The notes below the pieces were generated by a model. The model was not told where the DNA came from and did no database searches. It worked only from the letters and a program-made list of their open reading frames with translations. Positions 47,785 to 56,866 of a stretch of 64,000 nucleotides of DNA are shown here, one piece after another; position 1 is the first letter of the stretch; the number at the start of each line of letters is the position of its first letter. A program made the position numbers and the translations under genes. This DNA is from Pseudomonas fluorescens (lineage in GTDB: Bacteria > Pseudomonadota > Gammaproteobacteria > Pseudomonadales > Pseudomonadaceae), in assembly GCF_902497625.1 (NCBI RefSeq), contig NZ_CABVGX010000007.1, positions 98,623 to 162,622 of the forward strand. Direction: 5' to 3'.

Positions 47785-48459
47785 TTAATGGTTGACGGTG
47801 TAGGCCAACATCATCGACAGCTGGCTCATCGGCCGCCCGCCACTTTCTTCGTGCCACTGGTTGAACACGCCTTGCACCGTTGCCAGATCGCGCAGACTGG
47901 TCGGCGCTTTGTCGACGATTTTCTGCGCATTCAGCGCAGCGACTACGTCATAACTCGGCACAAAGGTGTCCTTGCCGACCATGCGCAAAAACCGCGGTGC
48001 CGACAACCCGCCGAGTTGATGTCCGCGCTTCTTCAGATATGTCCACAACCCGACAATATCGGTCACTGGCCAGTCGGCAATCAAGGCGCCAAAACTGCCC
48101 CGTTCATGAGCCTCGTCCAGCACGAATTGCGCATTGCGAGGCACACTCTTGAGTTTGCCCAAGTGACGAATGATTCGCGCGTCCTGCATCAGGCGCTCAA
48201 GGTGCTCGGCACTCATCAGCACGACTTTCTCAGGGTCGAACCTGAAGAATACCTCTTCGAAAGACGGCCACTTGGAATCCACCAGACTGTGCTTGAGCCC
48301 GGCGCGGAAAACCCGCAGCGCCATGGTCGAGAGGTAGCGGTCGTCGCTGATCTTGCGCAGTTGAGCCGGGGTTTTCGGAACGGGCAGATGGGCTTCCAGT
48401 TTAGCCGCCGAACCAAAGCGGTTCAGGCAGTATTCGTGCAGCCACTTGTAATCTTGCAT
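47785..48459 (-). CDS. DNA-3-methyladenine glycosylase I-like protein without the zinc ligands
   Basis: 224 residues. The helix-hairpin-helix glycosylase core of Tag is recognisable: SKWPSFEEVFFRFDPEKV, ERLMQDARIIRHLGKL and WTYLKKRGHQLGG parallel E. coli Tag segments. The N-terminal Cys/His and C-terminal His/Cys pair that bind zinc in Tag are not seen, and the N-terminus is replaced by a different 50-residue lead. ATG 48459 has AGGAGAGG upstream. Either a divergent base-excision glycosylase or a relative with changed function. Confidence 0.82.
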   Translation of the reverse strand: MQDYKWLHEYCLNRFGSAAKLEAHLPVPKTPAQLRKISDDRYLSTMALRVFRAGLKHSLVDSKWPSFEEVFFRFDPEKVVLMSAEHLERLMQDARIIRHLGKLKSVPRNAQFVLDEAHERGSFGALIADWPVTDIVGLWTYLKKRGHQLGGLSAPRFLRMVGKDTFVPSYDVVAALNAQKIVDKAPTSLRDLATVQGVFNQWHEESGGRPMSQLSMMLAYTVNH

Positions 48460-48501
48460 GCCCTCTCCTGAGGTTTGACAATAAAAAAACGTGCCGGGAG
48501 C

Positions 48502-48615
48502 TGTGGTGAGGGGGGCTTGCCTCCGTGGGCGGCGAAGCAGTCCGGCAATTGACAATAAGCCAGAGATTTTGTGAGTGCTGCGCACTCAAACGAGGGCAAG
48601 CCCCCCCTCGCCACA
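48502..48615. repeat. MITE-like inverted-repeat element, copy 2
   Basis: 114 bp with ends TGTGGTGAGG and CCTCGCCACA; internal GAGTGC-TGC-GCACTC. Same order of blocks as copy 1 (CGGCGAAGC, CCAGAGAT, TTTTGTGAGTGCT, GGGCAAGCCCCC). Confidence 0.8.
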
Positions 48616-48635
48616 GATCGCGCACTCAATGGTGT

Positions 48636-49460
48636 TTACAGATTGACGACATTCACAAAACGCGAAGCCGCAGTTTCGTCGATTTTCAGGCGGGAGAAAT
48701 CGAACAGATTGCGGTCGGCCAGTTGCGACGGAATCACGTTTTGCAGGCTGCGGAAGATACTTTCGGTGCGGCCCGGCGTTTTCAGTTCCCATTCCTGCAG
48801 CATTTCCTTGACCACCTGACGCTGCAGGTTTTCCTGGGAGCCGCAAAGGTTGCACGGGATGATCGGGAATTGCTTGAAGTCCGAGTAGGCCTGGATGTCT
48901 TTCTCGTTGCAGTAGGCCAGCGGACGAATCACCACATTGCGCCCATCGTCGGCGCGCAACTTCGGTGGCATGGCCTTCAATGAGCCGTTGAAAAACATGT
49001 TGAGGAAGAACGTTTCGACGATGTCATCACGGTGATGGCCTAGAGCCATCTTGGTCGCGCCGATTTCATCGGCGAAAGTGTACAACGTGCCTCGACGCAG
49101 GCGCGAACACAGCGAACAGGTGGTTTTTCCTTCAGGAATAAGCTCCTTGACCACCGAGTAAGTGTCTTTCTCGACAATGTGGTATTCGACACCCAGCGCT
49201 TTCAGATAGGCCGGCAGCACGTGCTCGGGAAAGCCGGGCTGCTTCTGGTCCATGTTCACGGCCACGATTTCAAACTTGATCGGCGCGACTTTTTGCAAAT
49301 GCAGCAGCACGTCGAGCAGGGTGTAGCTGTCCTTGCCACCGGACAGGCAAACCATGACCTTGTCGCCGTCTTCAATCATGTTGAAATCGGCAACCGCCTC
49401 ACCCGCCTGGCGGCGAATACGCTTTTGCAGTTTGTTCTGGTTGACCGTGAGAGTGCCCAT
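48636..49460 (-). CDS. ttcA: tRNA 2-thiocytidine biosynthesis protein TtcA
   Basis: 274 residues; thiolates C32 of some tRNAs, using ATP and an iron-sulphur cluster. The PP-loop is [13 protein letters not shown]; cluster cysteines lie in [12 protein letters not shown] (two) and [12 protein letters not shown] 49460 ([21 protein letters not shown]) is the family start. The reading frame continues open upstream only because a 42-bp repeat array has no stops; that extension is not credible. Confidence 0.96.
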   Translation of the reverse strand: MGTLTVNQNKLQKRIRRQAGEAVADFNMIEDGDKVMVCLSGGKDSYTLLDVLLHLQKVAPIKFEIVAVNMDQKQPGFPEHVLPAYLKALGVEYHIVEKDTYSVVKELIPEGKTTCSLCSRLRRGTLYTFADEIGATKMALGHHRDDIVETFFLNMFFNGSLKAMPPKLRADDGRNVVIRPLAYCNEKDIQAYSDFKQFPIIPCNLCGSQENLQRQVVKEMLQEWELKTPGRTESIFRSLQNVIPSQLADRNLFDFSRLKIDETAASRFVNVVNL

Positions 49461-49541
49461 GACGCGAATCCGTGAGGTGTGACGACAGGCCGGCATTTTA
49501 CGCAAAAACCTGCCTATCGCGAAGTACCTGCCGATACGCGC

Positions 49542-49803
49542 CTGTAGCAGCTGGCGAAGCCTGCATCCCGCTACCCAAATCCCCTGTAGCAGCTGGCGAA
49601 GCCTGCGTCCCGCTACCCAAATCCCCTGTAGCAGCTGGCGAAGCCTGCGTCCGGCTACCCAAATCCCCTGTAGCAGCTGGCGAAGCCTGCGTCCGGCTAC
49701 CCAAATCCCCTGTAGCAGCTGGCGAAGCCTGCGTCTGCGGCTAACGCAGGTCTCATGTAAAACACTGGGGTAGCCGACGCAGGCTTCGCCAGCTGCTACA
49801 GGG
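49542..49803. repeat. REP-like tandem array upstream of ttcA: five direct copies and one inverted
   Basis: Units start at 49542, 49584, 49626, 49668 and 49710 with an exact 42-bp period; each begins CTGTAGCAGCTGGCGAAGCC and ends TACCCAAATCCC. The fifth degenerates after 30 bp. An inverted copy ends at about 49803 and closes a hairpin with copy 5. It fills most of the 544-bp gene-free gap (49461-50003). The remaining 49804-50003 holds the Yip1 upstream region with no clear motif. Confidence 0.95.
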
Positions 49804-50003
49804 ATTGCGAACTGCCAGAGCTTGCGGCGATTAGCCATGCCTTTTACAGCGCAATTTGCTCTAAGGCCCCTGCACATGCGCCGACAAGTCCTTCCTATAC
49901 TGCGACATAAGGTCGCATACATATTCTGGCCTGACCCTTACTCGCCACTTTGGCCGTAGGCGCTCCACTGGGGGGCGGCGTAACAACAAGAGGAGTGACT
50001 GGC

Positions 50004-50606
50004 ATGATCCATCACGTTGTGGGGCTCTTCACCCACCCTGACCAAGAATGGAAAGAAATCCGTGGCGACCAGGAGGAAAGCATCAGCCACATGTACCTCA
50101 CCCACACATTGATTCTGGCGGCGATCCCCGCTGTGTCGGCTTTTATCGGCACCACGCAGGTCGGCTGGGTCATCGGCAACAGGCCGCCGGTGATGCTGAC
50201 CATGGAAAGTGCGCTGTGGATGACGATTATGTCCTACCTGGCCATGCTCGGCGGCGTCGCCGTGATGGGCGCTTTCGTGCACTGGATGGCGCGTACCTAT
50301 GATGCCAATCCGAGCCTGGCGCGGTGCGTCGCGTTCGCCACCTACACTGCAACACCACTGTTCGTCGGCGGTCTCGCGGCGCTCTATCCACATATGTGGC
50401 TTGGGATGATCGTCGGGACTGCGGCGATCTGCTATACGGTCTACCTGCTGTATGTCGGCCTGCCGACCTTCATGAACATTCCATCTGACGAGGGCTTTCT
50501 GTTTTCGAGTTCGGTGCTGGCCGTGGGTCTGGTGGTGCTGGTGGCCATCATGGCTTTTACAGTGATCGTCTGGGGACTGGGCGTGGGGCCCGTCTACACC
50601 AATTAG
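50004..50606 (+). CDS. Yip1-family membrane protein
   Basis: 200 residues with five predicted membrane segments (TLILAAIPAVSAFIG, LAMLGGVAVMGAFVHW, ATPLFVGGLAALYP, IVGTAAICYTVYLLYVG, AVGLVVLVAIMAFTVIVWG). The N-terminal HPDQEWKEI motif is typical of bacterial Yip1-domain proteins. AGGAG is 8 nt before ATG 50004. Function unknown. Confidence 0.88.
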   Translation: MIHHVVGLFTHPDQEWKEIRGDQEESISHMYLTHTLILAAIPAVSAFIGTTQVGWVIGNRPPVMLTMESALWMTIMSYLAMLGGVAVMGAFVHWMARTYDANPSLARCVAFATYTATPLFVGGLAALYPHMWLGMIVGTAAICYTVYLLYVGLPTFMNIPSDEGFLFSSSVLAVGLVVLVAIMAFTVIVWGLGVGPVYTN

Positions 50607-50637
50607 CGCTTTTTAAAAAATCAAGCTCTGCCAACAC

Positions 50638-50660
50638 AGGCCGCCATCGGGCGGCCTTTC
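50638..50660 (+). terminator. terminator after the Yip1 gene
   Basis: AGGCCGCC / ATC / GGGCGGCCTTT: a strong short stem with a brief T-run, about 30 nt after the stop. Confidence 0.8.
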
Positions 50661-50747
50661 GGTTTCCGGCTCAACCATTCGGCGCCTGAGCGATTCGCAA
50701 GTGCCTGAGGTTGCGGCATACTCGGCACCTCTGGAGACCCATCAAGC

Positions 50748-51242
50748 ATGCCCGAGCAACTCAATACCCGCGTCGAAGAGTGTTACCTGCAAGCCGAATC
50801 CTTTTTCAAACGAACCTTCAAACGCCCCGTGGTGAGCCTCAAACTGCGCGGACAGAAAGCCGGCGTCGCACATTTGCATGAGAACCTGCTGCGTTTCAAT
50901 CCGCAGTTATACCGTGATAACAGCGAAGATTTTCTCAAGCAGACGGTGGCGCACGAAGTTGCGCACCTGATCGCGCACCAATTGTTCGGTGACCGCATTC
51001 AGCCGCACGGTGAAGAGTGGCAATTGATCATGCGTGGCGTGTATGAACTGCCGCCCAATCGCTGCCACACCTACGACGTCAAACGCCGTAGCGTGACGCG
51101 CTACATCTATAAATGCCCCTGCGTGGACAGTGACTTTCCGTTCTCGGCACAACGCCATGGATTGGTCCGGCAAGGGCGGCGCTATCTGTGCCGACGGTGT
51201 CGCAGCACGCTGGTGTTCAGTGGCGAAATGCGCGTCGAATGA
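50748..51242 (+). CDS. sprT: SprT family zinc metalloprotease
   Basis: 164 residues. The zinc protease motif is HEVAHLIAH (HExxH), followed by a third ligand region GDRIQPHGEEW. A C-terminal zinc-ribbon has YKCPC and LCRRCRS. Bacterial SprT is related to the DNA-protein crosslink protease SPRTN; its bacterial role is not settled. Monocistronic. Confidence 0.92.
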   Translation: MPEQLNTRVEECYLQAESFFKRTFKRPVVSLKLRGQKAGVAHLHENLLRFNPQLYRDNSEDFLKQTVAHEVAHLIAHQLFGDRIQPHGEEWQLIMRGVYELPPNRCHTYDVKRRSVTRYIYKCPCVDSDFPFSAQRHGLVRQGRRYLCRRCRSTLVFSGEMRVE

Positions 51243-51249
51243 GCTCGCA

Positions 51250-51350
51250 CTGATCATCCCCACGCTCTGCCGCCATGGACGCGCCGCGTCCCCTGTGACG
51301 CGAAGCGTCAGCAGATGCATTCCCACCGCGGAGCATGGGAATGATCCAGA
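51250..51350. repeat. REP-like palindromic region
   Basis: GATCATCCCCACGCTCTGC at the left and GCGGAGCATGGGAATGATC at the right are imperfect inverted copies of the P. fluorescens 'cattcccacgctccgcgtgg' repeat. Between the convergent sprT and CoA-transferase genes. Confidence 0.5.
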
Positions 51351-51353
51351 TTA

Positions 51354-52535
51354 CTAGAGAATGACCTTGGCACCCCTCAACTCGGCAATCCGCTCGACAC
51401 TGAACCCCAACTCCCCCAGCACCTGATCCGTATGTTCACCCACCGCCGCGCCAATATGCCGCGGCGCCGGCAGACCATCGGAAAACTTCAGCGCACAGGC
51501 CAATTGCGCCTGCGTCGACCCATCGCCACGCGGCACGTCAGTCACCAGCTCTCGCGCCTTGAACTGCGGATGGCGCACCGCCTCGCCCACCGTCAAAACC
51601 GGTTCGACACACGCATCGAGCTCGGCAAACAGCGCAGACAATTCATCGAAATCGTGTTTCTCGAACTCGACCTTCAACGCATCCTTGAGCTTCCTCTGTT
51701 GCTCTGGCTGCGGTGACAAGCCCAGCGAGGCCAGTTCCTCCAGACCCAACGCCGTGCACAGTTGCTTCATGAAAGGCGGCTCCAGACTGCCCACCGACAA
51801 CCAGCGGCCATCCCGTGAACGGTAATAATCGTAAAAGCTGCCACCGTTGAGTATTTGCGTTTCCCGGCCCGGCTCTTCGCCGCAGGCCAGGTAACCGGCA
51901 GCAGCCATGGCGTTCAGGCTGAACGCGCAATCGGTCATGCTCACATCCAGATGCTGTCCCTGGCCCGTCTGCTGCCGGGCAATGACCGCCGCGAGCAGAC
52001 CTATCACCCCATGCAGCGAGCCACCGGCAACATCCGCTACCTGCATGCCCAGGGGCAGTGGTCCGCTATCCGCGCGGCCGGTGTAACTGGCCAGTCCTGC
52101 CAGCGCCAGATAGTTGATGTCATGCCCGGCGCGATCCTTATAAGGACCGGTCTGACCATAACCGGTGATCGACACGTAGATGAGCTTCGGGTTGAGCGCT
52201 TTCAAGGTTTCATAGCCCAAGCCCAGTCGCTCCATTACACCGGGGCGAAATTGCTCCAGCACAATGTCGTAGTCCTGCAACAACTGCTTGATGACCTCCA
52301 GCGCCTGCGGTTGCTTAAGGTCCAGCGCCAGGCTGCGCTTGTTGCGGTTGAGGTAGGCGTGACTGGCAGAGACGCCCTGATCGTGCGGCGGCAGCACGCG
52401 CACCAGGTCGATACGGGTCGGCGATTCGATGCGCAACACCTCGGCGCCCATGTCCGCCAGCAACAACGAGGCAAATGGCCCCGGCAGCAATGTCGAGAAA
52501 TCCAGAATCTTGAGTGATGCCAGTGGACCGAGCAT
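51354..52535 (-). CDS. CaiB/BaiF family enzyme, probable alpha-methylacyl-CoA racemase
   Basis: 393 residues. The N-terminal MLGPLASLKILDFSTLLPGPFA is typical. The racemase-type active residues can be placed: His-Asp in RAGHDINYLALAG, Asp in QVADVAGG, Glu in GSLEPPFM, as in Mycobacterium MCR. That combination favours 2-methylacyl-CoA racemase over CoA transferase. ATG 52535. Single gene; role in branched acyl-CoA metabolism is inferred. Confidence 0.88.
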   Translation of the reverse strand: MLGPLASLKILDFSTLLPGPFASLLLADMGAEVLRIESPTRIDLVRVLPPHDQGVSASHAYLNRNKRSLALDLKQPQALEVIKQLLQDYDIVLEQFRPGVMERLGLGYETLKALNPKLIYVSITGYGQTGPYKDRAGHDINYLALAGLASYTGRADSGPLPLGMQVADVAGGSLHGVIGLLAAVIARQQTGQGQHLDVSMTDCAFSLNAMAAAGYLACGEEPGRETQILNGGSFYDYYRSRDGRWLSVGSLEPPFMKQLCTALGLEELASLGLSPQPEQQRKLKDALKVEFEKHDFDELSALFAELDACVEPVLTVGEAVRHPQFKARELVTDVPRGDGSTQAQLACALKFSDGLPAPRHIGAAVGEHTDQVLGELGFSVERIAELRGAKVIL

Positions 52536-52639
52536 AAATTTCCTCCAGTGCGATCCCTCAAGACTAGGCAGCCATTGGCTTGGCGGCAATCACCTTATGC
52601 ATCAGTGTCGCTGACCGTTACGCTCGAATCACAGGCAGA

Positions 52640-52665
52640 AAAAAACCCGCCGAAGCGGGTTTTTC
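52640..52665 (-). terminator. dctA terminator
   Basis: AAAAACCCGC / CGAA / GCGGGTTTTT, 15 nt after the dctA stop on the minus strand. Confidence 0.92.
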
Positions 52666-52679
52666 AAATGTTGCCAGGG

Positions 52680-54014
52680 TTACTTGACGCTGGCTGGAGT
52701 CGGGCCTTCGGCCACACCCAGATCGTCTTCTTCACGCTCTTCGGCAATACCGCGACCGCCGGAAGCCAGTTCAGCGTGCATCACGTCGGTGTCCAGTTCT
52801 TTCACCCACTTGGCCACAACCAGCGTCGCAACGGCGTTACCGACCAGGTTGGTCAGAGCGCGGGCTTCGGACATGAAGCGGTCGATGCCAAGGATCAGCG
52901 CCAGACCGGCGACCGGCAAGTGGCCAACAGCCGACAGGGTCGCGGCCAGTACGATGAAGCCGCTACCGGTCACGCCAGCAGCGCCCTTGGAGGACAGGAG
53001 CAACACCACCAGCAGAGTGATCTGGTGCGACAGGTCCATTTGCGTGTCAGTGGCTTGCGCAATAAACACCGCAGCCATGGTCAGATAGATGGCGGTGCCG
53101 TCGAGGTTGAACGAGTAACCGGTCGGGATCACCAGACCCACAACGGATTTCTTCGCGCCCAGACGCTCCATCTTGATCAGCATGCGCGGCAGTACCGATT
53201 CCGAAGAAGAAGTACCCAGCACGATCAACAGCTCTTCACGGATGTAGCGAATCACTTTGATTACGCTGAAGCCGTGAGCGCGAGCGATGCCGCCGAGCAC
53301 GACCAGGACGAACAGCAGGCAGGTAATGTAGAAGCAGGCCATCAACTGACCCAGTTGCACCAGCGAGCCGACACCGTAGGCACCGATGGTGAATGCCATG
53401 GCACCGAAGGCACCGATTGGCGCGAGCTTCATGATCATGTTGATGATGTTGAACATCACATGGGCGAAGCGATCAATGAAATCCAGCAGCGGCTTGCCGT
53501 ACGAACCCAGGCGATGCAGCGCAAAACCGAAGATTACCGAGAACATCAGCACTTGCAGGATATCGCCTGTGGCGAAGGCGCCGACGATGGTGGACGGTAT
53601 GACGTTGAGCAGGAAGCCGACCACGCTTTGATCAGCACCGGCCGCTACATACTGGGCGACTTTGGAAGCATCCAGTGTCGATACGTCGATGTGCATGCCG
53701 TTGCCCGGCTGCACGATGTTGACCACCACCAGACCGACCAGCAATGCGATGGTCGAAACGATTTCGAAGTAGAGCAGTGCGTAACCGCCAGTCTTGCCGA
53801 CCGACTTCATGTTCTGCATGCCAGCGATGCCGCTGACGACGGTGCAGAAGATGATCGGGGCGATGATCATTTTGATCAGTTTGATAAAACCGTCACCCAG
53901 CGGCTTGAGGGCCACACCGGTTTGCGGGTAGAAGTGACCGAGCAGGATGCCGATGGCGATCGCGACGATCACCTGGAAATACAGAGATTTGTAGATTGGC
54001 TGACGAGTCGTCAT
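52680..54014 (-). CDS. dctA: C4-dicarboxylate:proton/sodium symporter DctA
   Basis: 444 residues of the glutamate/dicarboxylate (DAACS) family; imports succinate, fumarate and malate. Eight membrane helices with hairpin loops; family motifs [24 protein letters not shown] (hairpin 1), [15 protein letters not shown] and [14 protein letters not shown] (hairpin 2). ATG 54014 has GAGGAA 7 nt upstream. A sigma-54 promoter lies about 131 nt upstream, and two palindromes follow. Divergent from the AraC gene. Confidence 0.97.
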   Translation of the reverse strand: MTTRQPIYKSLYFQVIVAIAIGILLGHFYPQTGVALKPLGDGFIKLIKMIIAPIIFCTVVSGIAGMQNMKSVGKTGGYALLYFEIVSTIALLVGLVVVNIVQPGNGMHIDVSTLDASKVAQYVAAGADQSVVGFLLNVIPSTIVGAFATGDILQVLMFSVIFGFALHRLGSYGKPLLDFIDRFAHVMFNIINMIMKLAPIGAFGAMAFTIGAYGVGSLVQLGQLMACFYITCLLFVLVVLGGIARAHGFSVIKVIRYIREELLIVLGTSSSESVLPRMLIKMERLGAKKSVVGLVIPTGYSFNLDGTAIYLTMAAVFIAQATDTQMDLSHQITLLVVLLLSSKGAAGVTGSGFIVLAATLSAVGHLPVAGLALILGIDRFMSEARALTNLVGNAVATLVVAKWVKELDTDVMHAELASGGRGIAEEREEDDLGVAEGPTPASVK

Positions 54015-54144
54015 TGCAAAGTTCCTCAAGAGCGTCCGGTGACAACATCCACCTGTTGGCCAGAACACCTGAATCGCGAACCCTCCTGCACTGGAGGGAT
54101 TTGTTTTTTCGAGCTGCACTGCGGCAATTCTCTGCAGGATGTAT

Positions 54145-54160
54145 CGCAAGCACCGTGCCA
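54145..54160 (-). promoter_or_regulatory. sigma-54 promoter of dctA
   Basis: On the minus strand TGGCAC-GGTGC-TTGCG: an exact -24 (TGGCAC) and -12 (TTGC) with the required 5-nt spacing. Transcription would begin near 54134, giving a leader of about 120 nt. dctA is a classic RpoN/DctBD target. Confidence 0.88.
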
Positions 54161-54237
54161 CGTTCGGAAGAAGCGTTGGGAGCCTTGTCCCATCGGGGCT
54201 GAAGCATTTTTTAAGAGATTTGGCGATGGGGAGACGG

Positions 54238-54293
54238 TGGCGGGTTTCCGCCAAGGCTGTAGGGCTCGTCCTACAATTTGGCGGATATCCGCC
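54238..54293. promoter_or_regulatory. two palindromes, candidate DctD enhancer sites
   Basis: TGGCGG-GTTT-CCGCCA (54238-54253, perfect) and TGGCGG-ATAT-CCGCCT (54279-54294, one mismatch) have centres 41 bp apart, about four turns. They lie 78-134 bp upstream of the -24 box, the usual place for enhancers. A third hairpin TGTAGG-GCTCGT-CCTACA (54258-54275) sits between them. Confidence 0.65.
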
Positions 54294-54309
54294 TTGTTGC
54301 CTGCAAGTT

Positions 54310-55350
54310 ATGGCAGCTACCATCCACCCCCCGATTGACGGACCTGCCCGCATGCGCGAACGCACCATCGCCAGCCATTTCGCCCGCGCCGCTCTCGGCG
54401 GAGCACGGCTGCGCGGGTACGACTATTCAGAAGTCTTGCAGCAGGCGGGCATCAGCGCCGAATTGCTCGACGAGCCCCGTGCGCGTATTGCACCGGAGCA
54501 GTTCACCCGGCTGATTCAGAACCTGTGGCAGGCGCTGGACGACGAGTACCTGGGACTTGCCACGCTGCCGAGCAAGCCCGGCACTTTCGCGATGATGTGT
54601 CACGCGCTGATCCACTGTCGCAATCTGGACAAAGCCCTCCGGCGTGGCCTGCTGTTCTACAGCCTGTTTGCGAACGGTCCTGGCCTGGCCCTGACCCGCG
54701 AACACGATATGATCCGCCTGAGCCTGGACGACTCGCAATTTCGTGACCCGGACCACTTCCTCACTGAAAGCCAACTGATGGTATGGCATCGCCTCGGCAG
54801 CTGGCTGATCGGCCAGCGCATCAGGCTGGAACAGGCCACCTTCAGCTATCCGAAACCTGCGCACGGCGCCGAGTATGATTTGCTGTTTCCCTGTGCGCTG
54901 ACGTTCTCTGCGGCACAGAGCAGCTTGATGTTCCACAGTCGTTACCTGGCCATGCCGTTGCTGCAGGACGAACGCACGCTCAAACATTTTCTCGAGCGCT
55001 CTCCCGCCGACTTGCTCTCGCGCCCGGATGACGGCGACAGCCTCAGCAGCCAGCTGCGTCGTTTGCTCAGTCGCGACAGTTCACCCTGGCCGGACCTGGA
55101 AACGGTGGCCGCGCACCTGCACATCAGCCCACAAACCTTGCGCCGGCATTTGCGTGACGAAGGTTGCAGTTTTCAGGAGTTGAAGGATCAGTTGCGCCGC
55201 GACATTGCGATTTATCACTTGGGCCGTGCAGATCTGTCATTGCAGCAGATTGCCGAGCAGCTGGGGTTTTCCGAGCCTTCGGCGTTTCACCGGGCGTTCA
55301 AGAAGTGGACTGGTTTGACGCCAGGGGCCTACCGCGCGCAGGAAAAATGA
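54310..55350 (+). CDS. AraC-family transcriptional regulator
   Basis: 346 residues from ATG 54310; ATG 54352 is an alternative. An N-terminal arabinose_bd-type sensing domain (residues about 30-215, with [19 protein letters not shown]) is followed by two AraC HTH motifs ([20 protein letters not shown] and [20 protein letters not shown]). By position next to dctA it matches PAO1 PA1182. Target unknown; it shares its upstream region with dctA. Confidence 0.92.
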   Translation: MAATIHPPIDGPARMRERTIASHFARAALGGARLRGYDYSEVLQQAGISAELLDEPRARIAPEQFTRLIQNLWQALDDEYLGLATLPSKPGTFAMMCHALIHCRNLDKALRRGLLFYSLFANGPGLALTREHDMIRLSLDDSQFRDPDHFLTESQLMVWHRLGSWLIGQRIRLEQATFSYPKPAHGAEYDLLFPCALTFSAAQSSLMFHSRYLAMPLLQDERTLKHFLERSPADLLSRPDDGDSLSSQLRRLLSRDSSPWPDLETVAAHLHISPQTLRRHLRDEGCSFQELKDQLRRDIAIYHLGRADLSLQQIAEQLGFSEPSAFHRAFKKWTGLTPGAYRAQEK

Positions 55351-55443
55351 TGCTCTACGCTGATGGTGAGTGGACCTACCGGCCTCATCGCGGACAAGCC
55401 CTGCTCCCACTGGATTCGACTGTTGTTCACAAGTGATATGCCC

Positions 55444-55509
55444 TGCAGGAGCCGGTTTGCTGGCGATGGTGTTGTCACGAACGCCATTGCCAGCAAGTCG
55501 GCTCCTGCA
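55444..55509. repeat. REP-type inverted repeat
   Basis: TGCAGGAGCCGG-TTTGCTGGCGATGG pairs with CCATTGCCAGCAAGTCGGCTCCTGCA: arms of about 26 nt with few mismatches, between convergent AraC and phoQ genes. Confidence 0.85.
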
Positions 55510-55519
55510 ACGGTCGCGG

Positions 55520-56866
55520 TCAACCCAGCGGAAAATGAATCCGGAAGGCCGCCCCGCCCAGCGTTGAATCCCCCAGCGTCAAACAGGCGTTGTAACTCTC
55601 GATAATGTCCTTGACCACGGCTAACCCGATCCCCTGCCCCGGATGCTGGCGGTCCAGCCGTTCACCTCTTTGCAGAATTCGCGCGCGCTCGTCCGGTGGC
55701 ACACCCGGGCCGTCATCCTCCACGCACAGCTCAATGTCCCCGGCCGTTTCCCGCACGCTGATGCGCACTTTGCCAAGGCACAGGCGATAGGCGTTCTCCA
55801 GAAGGTTACCCAGCATTTCCAGCAAGGCCCCCTGCTCGACCGGCAGATGACAGGGCTCGGGCAGATCAAAACTCGCCTGTACACGCTTGTCGCGGTAAAC
55901 CTTGTCCAGCGTGTCGCACAGACTTTGCAGCACCGGGCGCAAGCGCACCTGATGGCGCACCAGGCCGCTTTTGCGCAGGCTGGCCCGTTGCAGTTGATAA
56001 CCGATCTGCTGACTCATGCGCTCGATCTGGGTTTGCAGCAACCAGGCTTGATCGCGCTCCTGCGCACGCTTGGCCATGTCTTCACTGACACCTTGCAATA
56101 CCGCCAGCGGCGTTTTCAGGCTGTGCGCGAGATCGTCGAGAGAGTCGCGGTAACGACTGCGCTGCTGGCGCTCGCCATGCAGCAGGCGATTGAGCGAGCC
56201 GGTCAGGCGCAGCAGTTCGCGGGGATGCTGTTCGGTGAGACTTTGGCGCTCGCCGCTTTCGATTTCATCCAGTTCCTGACTGAGACGGCGCAACGCCTTC
56301 AAACCCCAGGTCAGGCCGATCCATAACAACGCAAGCAGCACCAGCAACGCGGCACCAAAACCCAGGTAGAGATTTTCACGCAGACCTTCGAGCGTGACTT
56401 CATACTCGTGCACCGGTTGCAGGGTAACGATGCTGTAGGCCGCACTTTTGCCACCCAGCAATTTGACTTCGACGTCATAGACGAAAAATTCCTCGCCATT
56501 GGCTTCGCGGATTCTGGAGAACTCGGTACCGTGCCCGTCATAACGCGGCGTGTAGTTGAGAGGCGCTTGGCGAGTACCGTTCGAACGCCAGACCAGACGC
56601 CCTGCACGGTCATAGATGTAACCGAGCAAACGACCCGCACTGAGGTTAAAGCGCTCATCGGGCAGCTGTGCGGGCATCTGCAAATTATTGTCTTCCACGC
56701 GTGCGGCGGAAATCAGCGTGGTGACGTCCGAAGCCAGGCGCTGCTCGATTGAATCGCGCAGCGCCAGGCTGAACGCGCCTTGCATAGCTGGCAGCAATGC
56801 GAGCATGAACAACACCGCCAGTAACGTGGCAGCAAGCATCAGGCGCACGCGAAGCGAACGAATCAA
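55520..56866 (-). CDS. phoQ: sensor histidine kinase PhoQ
   Basis: 448 residues if started at TTG 56866, which overlaps the phoP stop (TTGA) and gives the PAO1-like MIRSLRVRLMLAATLLAV. A TTG at 56872 adds two residues. TM1, a periplasmic PDC-type sensor (residues about 35-165), TM2 (GAALLVLLALLWIGLTWGL), HAMP, HisKA with DLAHSLKTPLAVLQG, and HATPase_c with EDDGPGVP and GQGIGLAVV. Senses low Mg2+, and controls PhoP. Confidence 0.95.
   Translation of the reverse strand: MIRSLRVRLMLAATLLAVLFMLALLPAMQGAFSLALRDSIEQRLASDVTTLISAARVEDNNLQMPAQLPDERFNLSAGRLLGYIYDRAGRLVWRSNGTRQAPLNYTPRYDGHGTEFSRIREANGEEFFVYDVEVKLLGGKSAAYSIVTLQPVHEYEVTLEGLRENLYLGFGAALLVLLALLWIGLTWGLKALRRLSQELDEIESGERQSLTEQHPRELLRLTGSLNRLLHGERQQRSRYRDSLDDLAHSLKTPLAVLQGVSEDMAKRAQERDQAWLLQTQIERMSQQIGYQLQRASLRKSGLVRHQVRLRPVLQSLCDTLDKVYRDKRVQASFDLPEPCHLPVEQGALLEMLGNLLENAYRLCLGKVRISVRETAGDIELCVEDDGPGVPPDERARILQRGERLDRQHPGQGIGLAVVKDIIESYNACLTLGDSTLGGAAFRIHFPLG

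Noticed and set aside
49461..49922. N-terminal extension of TtcA by 154 residues containing a 14-residue repeat
   Set aside because: The extension is only the 42-bp REP array read in an open frame; TtcA proteins start at the ATG at 49460.
52548..54338. 596-codon open frame on the plus strand opposite dctA
   Set aside because: It is antisense to a well-supported transporter, has no family features and very skewed composition (His/Gln/Arg rich), typical of a high-GC shadow frame.
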